A stretch of DNA of 64,000 nt from Artemia franciscana (GCF_032884065.1 NC_088879.1:18606489-18670488); one strand, 5' to 3'. Counted from the stretch's first letter, positions 9,514 to 20,617 are shown. Numbers and translations: made by a program. Notes: a model not told the origin generated them from the letters alone.

Positions 9514-9542
9514 TAATAGATTTCTACGTGAACATATATGTC

Positions 9543-9655
9543 TTAAATATCTTTAATGACGTCACCGTCATAGCAAAAATGACGACAACTAACTTCATGA
9601 TTAAATATCTTTAATGACGTCACCGTCATAGCAAAAATGACGACAACTAATTTCA

Positions 9656-9658
<3 letters not shown>
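9543..9658 (-). repeat. 58-bp tandem duplication in copy A leader
   Basis: 9543-9600 and 9601-9658 are two nearly identical 58-bp units, each carrying AATGACGTCACCGTCAT. Other copies have one unit here. Confidence 0.85.

Positions 9659-9751
<93 letters not shown>
9657..9751. repeat. (AT)n microsatellite
   Basis: Uninterrupted AT tract separating truncated Helitron copy A from the reverse transcriptase element. Confidence 0.9.
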
Positions 9752-9754
<3 letters not shown>

Positions 9755-9805
9755 ATATGTGATACAATTTGCATTCTAACTAAAACGAAATTTATTTCAA
9801 AAAAG

Positions 9806-11698
9806 AAAAAGTTCGATAAGATTAGTAATAAGGATAACAGATTATATTTACCTATTAATTTTACTTGTAAGCAGATTGAAGATATTAATTTACCAGAAAT
9901 TTTAAATCAGCGGCATGTGAAACAGGCCCTTCCTAGTAATTTAAATTATAATGATAGTCCAGTTTTAACTTATAAATTTTCAAAAACTATTGGGCAAATT
10001 ATTTTTAATTATAATTTAATACTAAAAAAACTAGATAGTGATATTAATTGGAAACCGGTTTGTAATTGTAAGCAACTTGGCCCATTTGTAAATCCTACTT
10101 ACAAACATGTTATAACAGGGGACTTGTCAATAATAAAGCAAGATGATCTTCAAATTATAATGAATAAAGGGGCAAATTTCCGTCTTTCTCATCATCTGAA
10201 ACCATCGAGTGTTCTTGATGGCTTGGAAAATGATTTTGATTTATTTATTGATAAGTGGTGTAAGAAAGAGAATAAAAATAAAGAGAGTTTTCGAAGTTGG
10301 AAGAATTTAATTATTAGTAGAGTAAGAAATAAAATATATTCTAACTTAAAAAATAGTAACACTAAATCATTATTTTATAATGCGAAGATTAAACAAGCAA
10401 TTGCTAATCTAAAGAATGAATTTGTAATTGTGCCAGTGGATAAAGCTAATAATAATTTTGCCATAATTTGTCAGAAGCTGTATTGTGATATCTTAAAAAG
10501 GGAGTTATGCACAACTAATGTTTATGAAAAGGTAAATATAGAGGATGAGAATTTGATTGAAAAGACTGAAGAAATACTTTTTAAAAATTTTAATATTAAA
10601 ATAAATGACAATGATAAAAAGTTCCCTTTCCTATATTGGACTGTAAAATTTCATAAGAATCCCCTAAACCACGGTTTATTGCTGGAGCAGCTAAATGTCC
10701 AACCTGCATTGCTGCTACTGACCTCTCTTTAATTTTAAAGGAAATTGTAAATAAACTTAAAACCTATTGTTCTGGTATTAAAAAATTTTCGAATTTTAAT
10801 CCATATTGGAGTGTTAATAATTCACTGCAGGTGATAGATTCTTTAACAATGGTTTACGCTAAAAGAATTGAGTCTTTCGATTTTGCGACAATGTATACTA
10901 ATTTATCACTCAATTTAGTGTTTGATAATTTAAAAACTGTTATAAAGAAATCTTTCCTCTTATTAAGCCATATGGACAAACTGCATTAATACTACAGTTA
11001 ACTTGAGATGTTACAGCTTGGATATGATTTTTGAGTTATTGGAATTTGTTTTATACAATACTTATATAAGATTTGGGGGTGATTTGTACAAGCAAATTAT
11101 GGGAATTCCCATGGGGGGGAATGCCAGCCCATTTATAGCTGACTTGTTTTTAAGTCAACTAGAAGATAAATATATGATGGATAAGAATAATCCAATTAAT
11201 TTAAAACATGCTTTGTCAAATAATAAAAGATATTTAGATGATATTTTGGTCTTAAATTGTAAGGATTTCATTGATATTTCTAAAAATATATATCCATCAG
11301 AGCTTATTCTTGAGCCTAGTCATGGCGCTGGTCATGAAGATCATTTCTTAGATTTAAATATTAATATTTGTGATAATAATAAATTAAGTTTTAAAATGTA
11401 TAATAAAACGGATGATTTTGATTTTGAAGTGATTAGTTTCCCATTCCCTGAAAGTAATATATACTCAAATATCACATATTCAGCGTTTTTCTCACAGTTA
11501 CTTCGTTATGCAAGAATTTGTAGTAATTATATTGATTTTAAAAATAGATGTAAAATCTTAAGCCAAAAATTGATATCAAGAGGTTTCTCTGCAAATAAAT
11601 TAACTTGGCAATTTAAAAAAATTTAGTTTTCATTATAACGAACTTTTAAATAAATATCAAAAGAATTATCTAGAAATACTTAAAGAAATTTTTAACTA
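9806..11698 (+). pseudogene. Penelope-like reverse transcriptase, frameshifted
   Basis: The frame is open from about 9806, before the GTG at 9917. It carries KPVCNCKQLGPFVNPTYKHV, TGDLSII and VPVDKANNNFAII (the DKG-type motif of Penelope-like elements, here DKA, Asp codon 10439). A shift near 10670 interrupts FHKNPL. The next frame carries the motif A SFDFATMYTN (Asp codon 10879). After more damage near 10990 come GIPMGGNASPFIADLF (motif B) and YLDDIL (catalytic Asp pair 11237-11242). The C terminus ends without a visible GIY-YIG endonuclease. Codon use is very AT-rich, unlike the Helitron genes. Confidence 0.8.
11003..11626 (+). pseudogene. Reverse transcriptase palm C-terminal frame
   Basis: A 207-codon open segment of the element above holding RT motifs B (GIPMGGNASPF) and C (YLDDILVLN) and the thumb-like tail ending ANKLTWQFKKI. 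It is an interrupted part of one original ORF rather than a separate gene. Confidence 0.8.
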
Positions 11699-12422
11699 AT
11701 TTCGGAGGTTCGAGAAATGTTGTCACAGCGCCATTTATTTTGAATTGTGTTTCTATTTGAGCGGAATTTTTAAAAAATTAGCCACATGGTAAAGATGAAT
11801 TATATAATTGTTTAGTTCATTCAGGTTTTTTGCAATGTGTTAATATTTGTATTTGGTAAAATTTATAATATTTAGTTTACCTATTGTTGCTAAAGGGAGG
11901 GATATATTAACAGGATAAGCTTGTTTTGGTTTTATTTGGTTGTTTTACATTTGCTGTTTTTTTTCATAGGCATGTATTTTGGGGGTGATACCTGACGCGG
12001 GGATGCCATGGATATTCTGTGGTAGCCACAACACTGTGCTGGGTAGAGAATTTAGAGTGGCGAAACCCTATATAGGCCAGTGTATTCTCCTGATGAGCCC
12101 TTATGTTGGGTGTTGCCTCTGAATTATTTGTCTATATTATTTTTTCTATTGTTTGGTAAATGACGACTTATACTTATTGACGACATGACTGCCTGTCCAT
12201 GGATTATTCTTTATGGTTGATTGTGTGTGGCTATGCTGTTTGACCTATGTGATTGTATGGATGAGTAGGGTTAAGGCCTCATTCAAGTGCTGGTCTATAT
12301 TAATCACTAATTTAGGAAAACAGTCTTCCTTTTCTCCTTCTGTCTCTCTCTTTTTTTTTTTTTTTTTTTTTTTTTTTCTTTTTTTTGTGTTTGTGCTGTA
12401 GCATTGGTGATTTCTCTTTTCA

Positions 12423-12424
<2 letters not shown>
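11699..12424 (+). other. 3' flank of the reverse transcriptase element
   Basis: Non-coding tail of the Penelope-like element. It holds GCGAAAC (12060-12066) and CTGATGAG (12090-12097), the two conserved blocks of hammerhead ribozymes, but not in an order or spacing that folds convincingly. A poly-T run at 12350-12380 precedes an (AT)n tract. The 3' boundary of the element is unresolved. Confidence 0.4.

Positions 12425-12512
<88 letters not shown>
12424..12512. repeat. (AT)n microsatellite
   Basis: Uninterrupted AT tract directly before a Helitron 5' relic. Confidence 0.9.
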
Positions 12513-12516
<4 letters not shown>

Positions 12517-12770
12517 GTTACGCCAGATTATATCTTCTATATATATAAACGAAAACAAATTAAAATGTAAAAACTGGGAATTGCATAAATATTTCGAAAT
12601 ATTTTAACAATAGATTAAAGTAATTCGGAAACGTTAAAACAGATACTTAAAACTTGAGGTTTAAGGGTTTATGCCAAAAGGCTTGTGGCTAAAGAACGAA
12701 AAACCGCGCAATTAGATGAAAATCCACCCGGACAGCGAGAGTCAAAACGTAGATGAAATTCAGGACTATC
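12513..12770 (+). mobile_element. Helitron relic with 5' leader and short-ORF scrap
   Basis: GTCCGTTACGCCAGATTATA and GGGAATTGCATAAATATTTC match the leader of copies D and E. After a deletion, 12672-12760 encodes AKERKTAQLDENPPGQRESK in frame, the middle of the short acidic ORF. It is an internally deleted, dead copy. Confidence 0.65.
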
Positions 12771-13064
12771 AATTATATAATTTTACATAATTTGTATGTA
12801 AATCCATATATGTTAGACTCTATTTCTATTCCTTCTTATATTTCTTCTTCTACGTCCTTTTCTGGCGATAGAGCTTCACAAGGGATACTTCCTTTTCACA
12901 AGGGATAAGTTCCTTTTTTCAGTTATGAACCTATACACATTTATTTACGTTACGTTTCAAAAATAAGTTTCAAAGTTTAATCTTTTCTATGTTTGAAGAA
13001 GGGTTTATCTGGGTTCTGCTTCTTTTCATTGGTTTGAAATTTGAAATTAAATTAAATTAAAAAA
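12771..13064. other. No identifiable feature
   Basis: AT-rich, stop-rich on both strands. I see no gene or clear repeat here. Confidence 0.5.
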
Positions 13065-13452
13065 AAACTAGTTTTTTTAACTGAAAGTAAGGAGCGACAT
13101 TAAAACTTAAAACGCACAGAAATTACTCCGTATATGAAATGGGTTGTCTCCTTCGCAATCCCTCGCTCTTTATGCTAAAGTTTTTAATTATTTTAAAAAG
13201 TAGAATTGTGGCAAAGAGTCAAACTGTATGAAGAGAGTCAAATTGTATGACTTTTAGGGGGTGTTTTCCCCTATTTTCCAAAATAAGGTAAATTTTCTCA
13301 GGCTCGTAACTTTTGATGACGAAGACTAAATTTGATGAAACTTATATATTTAAAATCAGAATAAAAATCCAGTTCTCTTAATGTATATTTTATGATCACA
13401 ATTTGAGCCGGGTCGCTTCTTACTACAGTTCGTTACCACGAACTGTTTGATA
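13065..13452. mobile_element. MITE-like dispersed repeat
   Basis: Inverted arms AGTAAGGAGCGAC (13086-13098) and GTCGCTTCTTACT (13412-13424) match at 12 of 13 bases when paired. The right end carries a perfect palindrome, CAGTTCGT-TACC-ACGAACTG (13426-13445), followed by TTTGATA. There is no ORF. A diverged copy of the right end lies at about 21125-21165. The family is one I associate, from memory only, with brine shrimp sequence. Confidence 0.55.
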
Positions 13453-13636
13453 AATATTACTACTAGCTACATTCTTTAAGAGATCTTGTTCCGTACCCGT
13501 TTATAGATTAGAAGAAAATAAGCCTTATTTTTAAAGTAATCGTAGAGCTATTTTAGATTAAAATATAATATATGATATTTTTCTTAGCTTTTGGAATTTT
13601 GTTTTAATTTTTGTTCTTAATTCAGGTCATCCTAAC

Positions 13637-13807
13637 TTAGGTATCAAATTTCTTGTTTCTTTTTTCCGTGACTTTTAGGGACTGTCTTTTGAGAAATGCT
13701 CTAGATGTAACTTCGCCATCAGAGTCTTCCGAACTGGAGCTAAAATAACTGAGTGTTCTATTTGGTGTTTCGTCTTCTTCTTCTTCCGTGTCCTTTCCTT
13801 GGAAAAA
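13637..13807 (-). CDS. Candidate terminal exon of a host gene
   Basis: On the minus strand an AG acceptor preceded by ATTTCTATTTCAG opens a 56-codon frame ending in TAA (13637-13639). The peptide is FFQGKDTEEEEDETPNRTLS, then YFSSSSEDSDGEVTS and a basic tail. This acidic/Ser-rich then basic composition is typical of a disordered protein end and unlike the surrounding repeats. Phase 0 matches the donor of the exon at 13898-14030. I do not recognise the protein. Confidence 0.4.
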   Translation of the reverse strand, partial: FFQGKDTEEEEDETPNRTLSYFSSSSEDSDGEVTSRAFLKRQSLKVTEKRNKKFDT

Positions 13808-13897
13808 CTGAAATAGAAATTTTATAATTTTACTCTGATTTGAACCTGTTTATTTTTTATTTTTATTTTTTTTTTTAAATAAAGCTTTTATGTTTAC

Positions 13898-14030
13898 TTT
13901 GGAAACAAAGTATTGAATAAAGAAATATGCTGAAAGTTTAGTTTTTTTTATATTCAGTGGTTCGAGATTGAGTTTGAGAGATTCTATATCTTCCAGTAAA
14001 ACATTTAAAGAAGACAGCCGGGGTTTTCTT
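13898..14030 (-). CDS. Candidate internal exon of the same gene
   Basis: On the minus strand ACTTAG precedes a frame encoding RKPRLSSLNVLLEDIESLKL and KTKLSAYFFIQYFVSK, ending at a GTAAAC donor (exon end 13898) in phase 0. It could join the exon at 13637-13807 across a 90-bp intron. The acceptor phase to any upstream exon is unresolved. Confidence 0.35.
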
Positions 14031-14047
14031 CTAAGTATAAAGTGCAT

Positions 14048-14250
14048 TAAATTTCAAATATAGCTGTATTACTAACAAGTTTTAAACCTTCATTTGTTAA
14101 ACAGTAAGTTATAAGAAATTGAGTTGCTTTTCCAAAATTGGTACGATCCGGTGGCTCTTTAATTATTACTAATTTTTCAGGCTAGTATTCTTTGGTATAT
14201 TCAGGGCATGTTATCTTTTTTTTGTCCTTTTCTATTTTACTTCTTTTTGC
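14048..14250 (-). other. Exon-like open stretch interrupted by one stop
   Basis: The minus-strand frame reads KDKKKITCPEYTKEY, then TAG (14182-14184), then EKLVIIKEPPDRTNFGKATQ and FLITYCLTNEGLKLV. It is longer and less repetitive than chance would suggest in AT-rich DNA, but no splice phase links it cleanly to the next exon. Pseudogene, or an exon starting after the ACTAG, are both possible. Confidence 0.2.
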
Positions 14251-14522
14251 CCTGAGGACTACCGATAAGAGATTTTGAAAGAAACTTTTGCGAATTATTT
14301 TCTTATCTTTAGCTTGTTGTTGTTGTTTCAAGAACTTAAAAATATGGCTCTAATTGAAATTTTAGCACTAAATTTGAAAAACAACGAAATTTTTCCACTA
14401 GATAGAGTTTGTTACATGGTAAAATTTAGTCGGTGCACCGCTACTCGAGTTTGGCCTCTTACGAATCCAAAGTAGGGTCAACGACTTGGAATTTCAGTCC
14501 CCAAGAGATTTGAAGCTACGTA
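14251..14522. other. No identifiable feature
   Basis: AT-rich with a short plus-strand frame (14275-14475) lacking any recognisable motif; I do not regard it as coding. Confidence 0.4.
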
Positions 14523-14635
14523 AAATTGGGTATGCCTATTTCTAATTTTAGTACCATGAAATTGGGTATGCCTATTTCTAATTTTAGAGCCATAAAATTG
14601 GGTATGTTTATTTCTAATTTTAGTGCCATGAAAAA
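14523..14635. repeat. 36-bp tandem repeat, three copies
   Basis: AAATTGGGTATGCCTATTTC starts at 14523, 14559 and 14595, giving a 36-bp period. The third unit differs at a few bases. Confidence 0.9.
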
Positions 14636-16919
14636 TCAGTAAAGTAATGTAGAGATAGCACTATTGTATATTTAATGGGCACCGATGGGATCCATATTTT
14701 CAAAACTCGTTTTCGTGGTGGGACACAGTCAGTAATGTAGGTGGGAGAAAAGGGAAACAAGTGTTCGTTGATACCAAGCTTCTATGCAAGCCCCAGCCCC
14801 ATATTCTCGGATTAAATGTAAGGGCATAGTAATGAAACATATATGTCTGCTGCAATATATCTCCAATTGTTCCAGTCAAAATATTGGAGGACAAATTTGG
14901 AGCCCCACCCTTAGGTAAGTCATATAAATCGTGGAAGGAGGGAAATTTCACATTTTATCCTCACCCCTCCCCCCCACCGCCATATATTTTTCATAATACC
15001 TTTTTTGTATAATTTTTTTGCAAAATATGAAGTGCGACTAAACATTAGTTTCTTTGAGAAGCAGCGTTTTACAGTGAACATGAAGTTAAAAGAAAGTATA
15101 AAAGCTTAAGGACATCCTTAATTTTGGAGGTAATTTTTTTGTATTTGCATTAAAGAATAATACCTCCCTACCTAATTTTTTATAAACTGAGACTGGTGCT
15201 AAGAAGCAAACTAAAAGAAAAATGAAGAAAAGAAAGGAACAAAACCATAATTGCCCGGATTTACTAGGGTCCGGAAATGAGCAAACTACTGCCCTCTACT
15301 TAGATCCCAAGGAGCACTGACCCTCGTGCCGAAAACCTGACTTTAGTAAGAACTGCTTTTGCATGATCGTTTTTCAAAATAAATTTTTGTTTCATTTAGT
15401 ATGTATTTTGAAGTAAAAACTAAAACATTTAATTAGTAAGACAAGTATTCTTTCACAGTTATGTTTCCTTGATACATTAATATATTTTTTTACTACCAAG
15501 CTGTTCTACCAAATGATTTTTCGTTTATTTATTACAATGTCAAAAATCCTTCGCAAGATAAACAAAGAAAGTCACAATTGATGGTTTAGTGGAAAACTTT
15601 GAGAACAGCTCGACAAAATACTTCTGGAAATATGTAAAAAAAAAGGCGGAAAATAAGAACTTAGAGCAACCTTGTTTCTAAGCCAAAATCACTCTAAAAC
15701 GAGGTTTCACGTAGAACTTTAAACAGAAGCTTGTAAAGTGTGATTGAAGTTTATAGTTTATAATGGCTTATATTAGTAAAATTGCTTCTGTAAATACCTT
15801 GATGTTTTTATATGCCGACGGGATAAAGTGGCTGCTTCTATCAACCAACTGGTTTTCCTGAGATCTACTTTCGAAATATTGAACAGAATAATGATAATGA
15901 AATGAAATGATAATGATAATGAAAAATTTGTGCACACCTATTTCACTTTAAACATAGATCTGTCACACTTTTGATATAATTGCCAAGAATTATTCGCTAA
16001 GCTGTTTTCAAAGGGAATATCAGTATGTTCAATTAAGCTTTGATCCTTCTTAGCTATATTGCCGTGATCCTCACATTAAAAACAGTTCAGCTGCCTGTTT
16101 TTTTTGTTCTCTCGGAGCCATGAATATATCAGATCTGTGTTCCCCTGAGAAATGTTGTGATTCTCGCTATTGCGTTTGTTTTAACCGCATATTTTTCTTA
16201 TACATCATTTTCGTTTACAATTTGATGCATCCCTTGCTATTGCTTATCTTCTGACCATAGATTTTCATTCCCTTGAGCTATTCATATTTATTCATCATCT
16301 TACTTTAATTTTGCATAATGTCATACATTTTCAAGATGAATTGCTTAAAATCTATGGGTTCCAAAACTGTTTCTGTTTTTTAATGAGAAAACCAAAAAAT
16401 GACAATTTCTAATGAAAACATTCATTGTTTGTATTTCTACTCAAATTTATATTTGATGTGTAGTAGCTTAAAAAGTCGGTTTAAAAAACTATCACAGTAT
16501 ATTGCCGAGTTTTCACCTATTTTGTTTTTATTTTCTTTAGATTTACATTATGTTCTTGTTCAATTAATTTAGGTTCACCATTTAACCTCATTTTGTTTTA
16601 GTTTCTTATAATATTTTCCTGATTACAGAGTTCTTAAAAAACAAACTATTAACAGTTATTCTTAGTGCTGCTGTTGTTATATTTTAAAATACAAAGATCC
16701 CGAACTGGCGCTAGAATTTAAACCGTACACGCCGATTTTTTTTTAAGTTTCAGTAATGTTTCTATGTCTTTTTCTTCCAATTATAAAGACCCAAGTGACG
16801 AGGTTTCTTTACTTCTTGATTCCTAATTCATCATTTCCATTAATTGCCGAGCGCTTACAGGCTTAATTACAACTATTTAACCTTAACAAAAGCTTGGTTT
16901 TTTACACCAAAATACATAC
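14636..16919. other. Unassigned AT-rich sequence
   Basis: 2.3 kb with stops in all frames. I see no transposon protein, tRNA or clear repeat. It may be intron if the exon at 16920-17025 and those at 13.6-14.0 kb belong together. Confidence 0.4.
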
Positions 16920-17025
16920 CTCTTTGCTATGTCCATTTACAATTTGCTTCTTAGACACCAATATTCGGATAAGCCCACCAAAATATCTGAGCACCTTGTC
17001 CGGCGGCACTTGTTGATGATCAATT
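16920..17025 (-). CDS. Candidate internal exon, minus strand
   Basis: Minus-strand frame IDHQQVPPDKVLRYFGGLIR followed by ILVSKKQIVNGHSKE, ending at a strong donor AAAGAG/GTATGT (exon end 16920). Upstream a pyrimidine-rich stretch (TTTTTTTTCTTC) leads to the acceptor CCTCAG (exon start 17025). Base composition is more GC-rich than its flanks. I do not recognise the protein; it could be a fragment of a conserved host gene in the same orientation as 13637-14030. Confidence 0.4.
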
Positions 17026-17664
17026 CTGAGGAATTGCTCAATCAAAATGAAGAAAAAAAAGATTAATCCTTTAATAAGCGTAAAATTTGAGAGAAGGTCA
17101 TAAATAGTAATATATGTTTGATAAAACCCTTTGTGCTAGGATTATTTGTGGCAAGAATTATGTGACGATATAGCATTCAATTCAATATAATTCTTATATT
17201 TTTCTTAATGGTTTGCCAAATTATTAGATTTCATTATTCTAATACTCAGGCTTTATGCGAAATTCCTTTTATAATTGCTTCTGTAATGCCATGCATTGTT
17301 TGGTGACATAATACTAGACTCCCCCACAAGTTTTATTGTTACCACATACTTTACCAGCTTTCAATGGGGTCAATTGGTTAAATTTTGGTAAGAGAAATCA
17401 TTTTTCTATCAGGATCAATATTCTTTCCGAATTCCTATAATATTTGTTTTTGCAATAAACCTTTACTAAGCTTACTGCGACAAGCCTATGACTTTCACCT
17501 GTGTTGAATAAAATAATAAAAGTAAAAATAATATTAAATTAAACCTTTTTAGCAGTTGTCATTTCTGAATTAATTTGAAATCACCAATTGCTTTTGCTAG
17601 AGTTTTTTTTCTAATTTCGGTTACTTTGGTCTATGGTTTGCTTTTTGCCAGGCTATAGCTATTT
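17026..17664. other. Unassigned AT-rich sequence
   Basis: No gene or repeat recognised. Confidence 0.4.
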
Positions 17665-17853
17665 CTATAGCAATGATGAAATTTTAGCCAGACAGTCTGA
17701 AAAAGGGATATTATAATAAAAGGATTCATAACTTTCACGTAGTCCCAAATTAAAAACTCCCGTATATAGTATCTTTGATTCAAGCAGTGTCTGCTCTATA
17801 TGATGGTCAAATATGACTTTGGATTTTTGAATTGCTTTCCTGGCCTTCGCCAT
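17665..17853 (-). other. Short unassigned open frame
   Basis: Minus-strand 62-codon frame MAKARKAIQKSKVIFDHHIE... The preceding CACTGCAG could be a splice acceptor. No domain recognised; it may be part of a host exon or a dispersed repeat. Confidence 0.2.
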
Positions 17854-18554
17854 CTGCAGTGAGGTTGGTATCTACATACCAGCCACACTGCACATAGCAT
17901 TTCATATTATTGCCTTTGGACTCGATTCTTTGTCAGGCACTACGTTGGTATTGCAACTCAAGGTTTTTTAATTATTAGATTGTATTTATTGTTTTCCAAA
18001 GTATCAGTTTTCAGTCAAGATTCTTTTAGGCTAGCCTCTCAATCCTGTTTGCAACGAAGTGACTGGGCTAGCTGTCCCAGAAGTGAACACATTAGGTTGT
18101 GTATGTGCTGGATTTGGTTAATGCCGTTGTTTGTTCTTTACTTGGTTTCAGATATTTCTACAACCATAATACCAATGAAACATACCTAATTCCTATTTAT
18201 AATGAGCTATATCGATCATTTTTATAACTATTAGTATTCGTTGTATTATATTATAGTGTCGAAAGATAAGTATGTTGCATAATCATGTGAATGATGATTT
18301 ATTCTGTGTCCAAAATTGTATTTTAACTTAAAATTTCAGTTACTATGGGCTAGAGTCCGTTCTTCGTTATAAAATTTGTCACCCCAGTGTTATAAAAAAT
18401 GTAATGCATGGTTAAAAATTATTTTTTTGTAAAAATTGCTTTTTGTTAATTACAAAAGGCACTAGATGTAGCAATAGTCTTTAAAATCAGGCATTAAACA
18501 GCTTTCTATGATATTCAAGTGTCCATTTAGTAGCGGAGAAAAAATTAGAAAAAG
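17854..18554. other. Unassigned sequence
   Basis: No convincing gene. A short plus-strand frame at 17980-18189 has no recognisable motif. Confidence 0.35.
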
Positions 18555-19165
18555 ATGCTCTCGATTTTTTTTTTCATGGGACGTGCTTGTCTCTTACTAG
18601 GTTGTGCTCTTTACTATAAGAAAACACTAAAAATAATATTGTACATTATATTATATACTTTGAGTTTCGATCTGAAACCATTTTTAGGTGTTTGGGGCAA
18701 TTTCGTTTGGCTAATAATGTCTGGGTTCGTCTCTTACTAGTTTGCAGCTGTTGCTGAAATTACGATCTTGCATACGAAAATACATTTTTCGTAAAAAAAA
18801 TAATTTTATTTTAAAATTAGACAGCTCTAATTGTAATTTGTGTTTCTATATTGTACATATTGTACATTATATTATATACTTTGAGTTTCGATCTGAAACC
18901 ATTTTTAGGTGTTTGGGGCAATTTCGTTTGGCTAATACTGTCTGGGTTCGTCTCTTACTAGTTTGCAGCTGTTGCTGAAATTACGATCTTGCATACGAAA
19001 ATACATTTTTCGTAAAAAAAATAATTTTATTTTAAAATTAGCCAGCTCTAATTGTAATTTGTGTTTCTATCTGACATTATTTTTGGGAGTCTTGGGATAT
19101 TACTTTTGATCCTATGGGCCGCATTCCTCTTTAACTAGGTTGCAGCTGCCGCTGCAACCACGAAA
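18555..19165. repeat. 221-bp tandem repeat
   Basis: TGAGTTTCGATCTGAAACCA occurs at 18661 and 18882, a 221-bp period, and the two units are almost identical. A diverged third unit (about 19070-19165) keeps CTGCAACC and TTAACTAGGTTGCAGCTGC, and a degenerate partial unit precedes at 18575-18610. Confidence 0.85.
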
Positions 19166-19415
19166 GTTGAACTCAGTGGAAACATTCTTTTTTGCTTTGA
19201 ATAGAGTAAAAGAAGGCTACCTAACAGCAACAGTTAGTGCAGCTGTATTATGTAAAAGTACCTGTTTCATATTCTGTACGACTGTTTATTACATACTATC
19301 TAGCTTCTATATATTATATTCCTGACTTATTCGGTAATGACGATAGCTATGAGTTTATGAACCCCTCAAAGTTGCCACCTGATCAACCAGCAATACAAAG
19401 TTTGTTGAATCTCAG

Positions 19416-19574
19416 GGACATTTGCATAGTGTTGGCCTCTCATTTTTCTTTGGATTCTTTATGGATGTGGTTCTTTCGACAATTTCTGCGAACGAGCCCC
19501 TTGTTGTTTTACCAAACTCATTCTCTCTTTGGAATCCACTCCTTGATGCGAGAATAACTGGACAGAGTCAATAA
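19416..19574 (+). CDS. Weak candidate terminal exon
   Basis: The acceptor GTTGAATCTCAG opens a 52-codon frame that ends in TAA (19572-19574). It reads GHLHSVGLSFFFGFFMDVVL, then STISANEPLVVLPNSFSLWN. The hydrophobic start suggests a membrane segment. A longer frame in another phase (19237-19557) overlaps, so the reading is uncertain. Confidence 0.2.
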   Translation, partial: GHLHSVGLSFFFGFFMDVVLSTISANEPLVVLPNSFSLWNPLLDARITGQSQ

Positions 19575-20109
19575 ACTTATTAAATTTAAGTGTGGTTTCT
19601 GATACAAAGCAGGTTTAGTTTATCTGAAAAAATTGTATTTTTGCAAAAGGAAAATTCAACTTCTGAAGCCTATATATATGTATATACAACTTTTATAAGC
19701 AGACTCATTGTCTAGCAAAAAGTATGACCTGCATGCTTTGTGATGATTGGTTTAAAGGTAAATTGTTGGTCAATTACTATTCTACAATATAAATGATCCT
19801 CAAGGATTGATAAAGCTATTATATTAGTATCTCTCAATGGTCAAAGTACTCTTGACAGAAGAATGTATACAAACAATTATCTAAAAACCATAAAAATGAA
19901 AGTAGAAACAATCAGCAAGGCACTTTAATTGAAAAAAAAGTATTGCATTAATAATGGCAAAGTAATCAGGGGTATCAGCATATTTCTTATTATATATATT
20001 CAAGCCACTTTAATCTGACATATTTGAAACGTCTCACAGACAGGAGTAGTCGTTTAGAATCAGGCAGTTATCATCAGTTGACTCTTAATCAACAATAAAA
20101 CAGAACCGA
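19575..20109. other. Unassigned AT-rich sequence
   Basis: Nothing recognised. Confidence 0.4.
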
Positions 20110-20523
20110 TCAATGATAAAGTTGGTGCAACAACGCGGTCAAGGTTATGTTGGGGCCCACTAAGGGTAGGGTGTTTCCAAATAATGATGCGTAAGCAAAT
20201 CTGAACCCTGAGTACCTCGTCTTGCAAGAAACATTTAATGTTTCACAAAAACACTTACTTACTTGTAGAATTGCTTTTCTGAGGTTTTTCAAGTTTTCAT
20301 CGTCTTCTAAATGTACTAAATCTGAATGTACTAAATCTTCTAATATGAACGAATAAATACTTTTTGTAAACTTGTTCTGGCACTGACCAGAGTTGTTACT
20401 TGCCAAAATGTTTGAATTGATCGAGCAATGGAGTTTACCAACTGGCTTATCATTTTTAACGGCTAATTTGGATTTTATTACTATTACAATTACTTCATAA
20501 AAATACAAACGTCCGTGATACAT
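20110..20523 (-). other. Duplicated exon-like segment, copy 1
   Basis: A minus-strand frame contains KSKLAVKNDKPVGKLHCSIN and DLVHLEDDENLKNLRKAILQ. It meets a consensus donor (CTACAA/GTAAGT) at about 20262. The first half resembles the segment at 20618-20935. No domain recognised. Confidence 0.25.
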
Positions 20524-20617
20524 AAGTAAACACCTTCCGAGAAACTGGTTTTCTATACTATACTAACAGTATACTGTACAATTTAGTCTTCTATAGTATG
20601 CTATCAAATCTACTATA

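Larger units (their letters stand above)
4525..9658 (-). mobile_element. Helitron copy A (5' truncated)
   Basis: A near full-length RepHel Helitron on the minus strand. The 3' end is intact (CTAG 4525-4528, double GC hairpin 4529-4590). The 3' region contains a nested 5'-end stub and a second copy of the helicase tail (4680-4880). The coding part runs 9513 down to 4882. The 5' leader is cut at about 9658 by an (AT)n tract, so the TC end is missing. Confidence 0.9.

Noticed and set aside
12060..12100. Complete hammerhead ribozyme
   Set aside because: Both core blocks are present but in permuted order, and stems I and III could not be formed with a correct cleavage triplet; kept only as a weak hint in the retroelement finding.
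13850..14047. Single 65-codon gene on the minus strand
   Set aside because: The Lys/Asn-rich end is intron-like and a GTAAAC donor interrupts it; better read as an exon ending at 13898.
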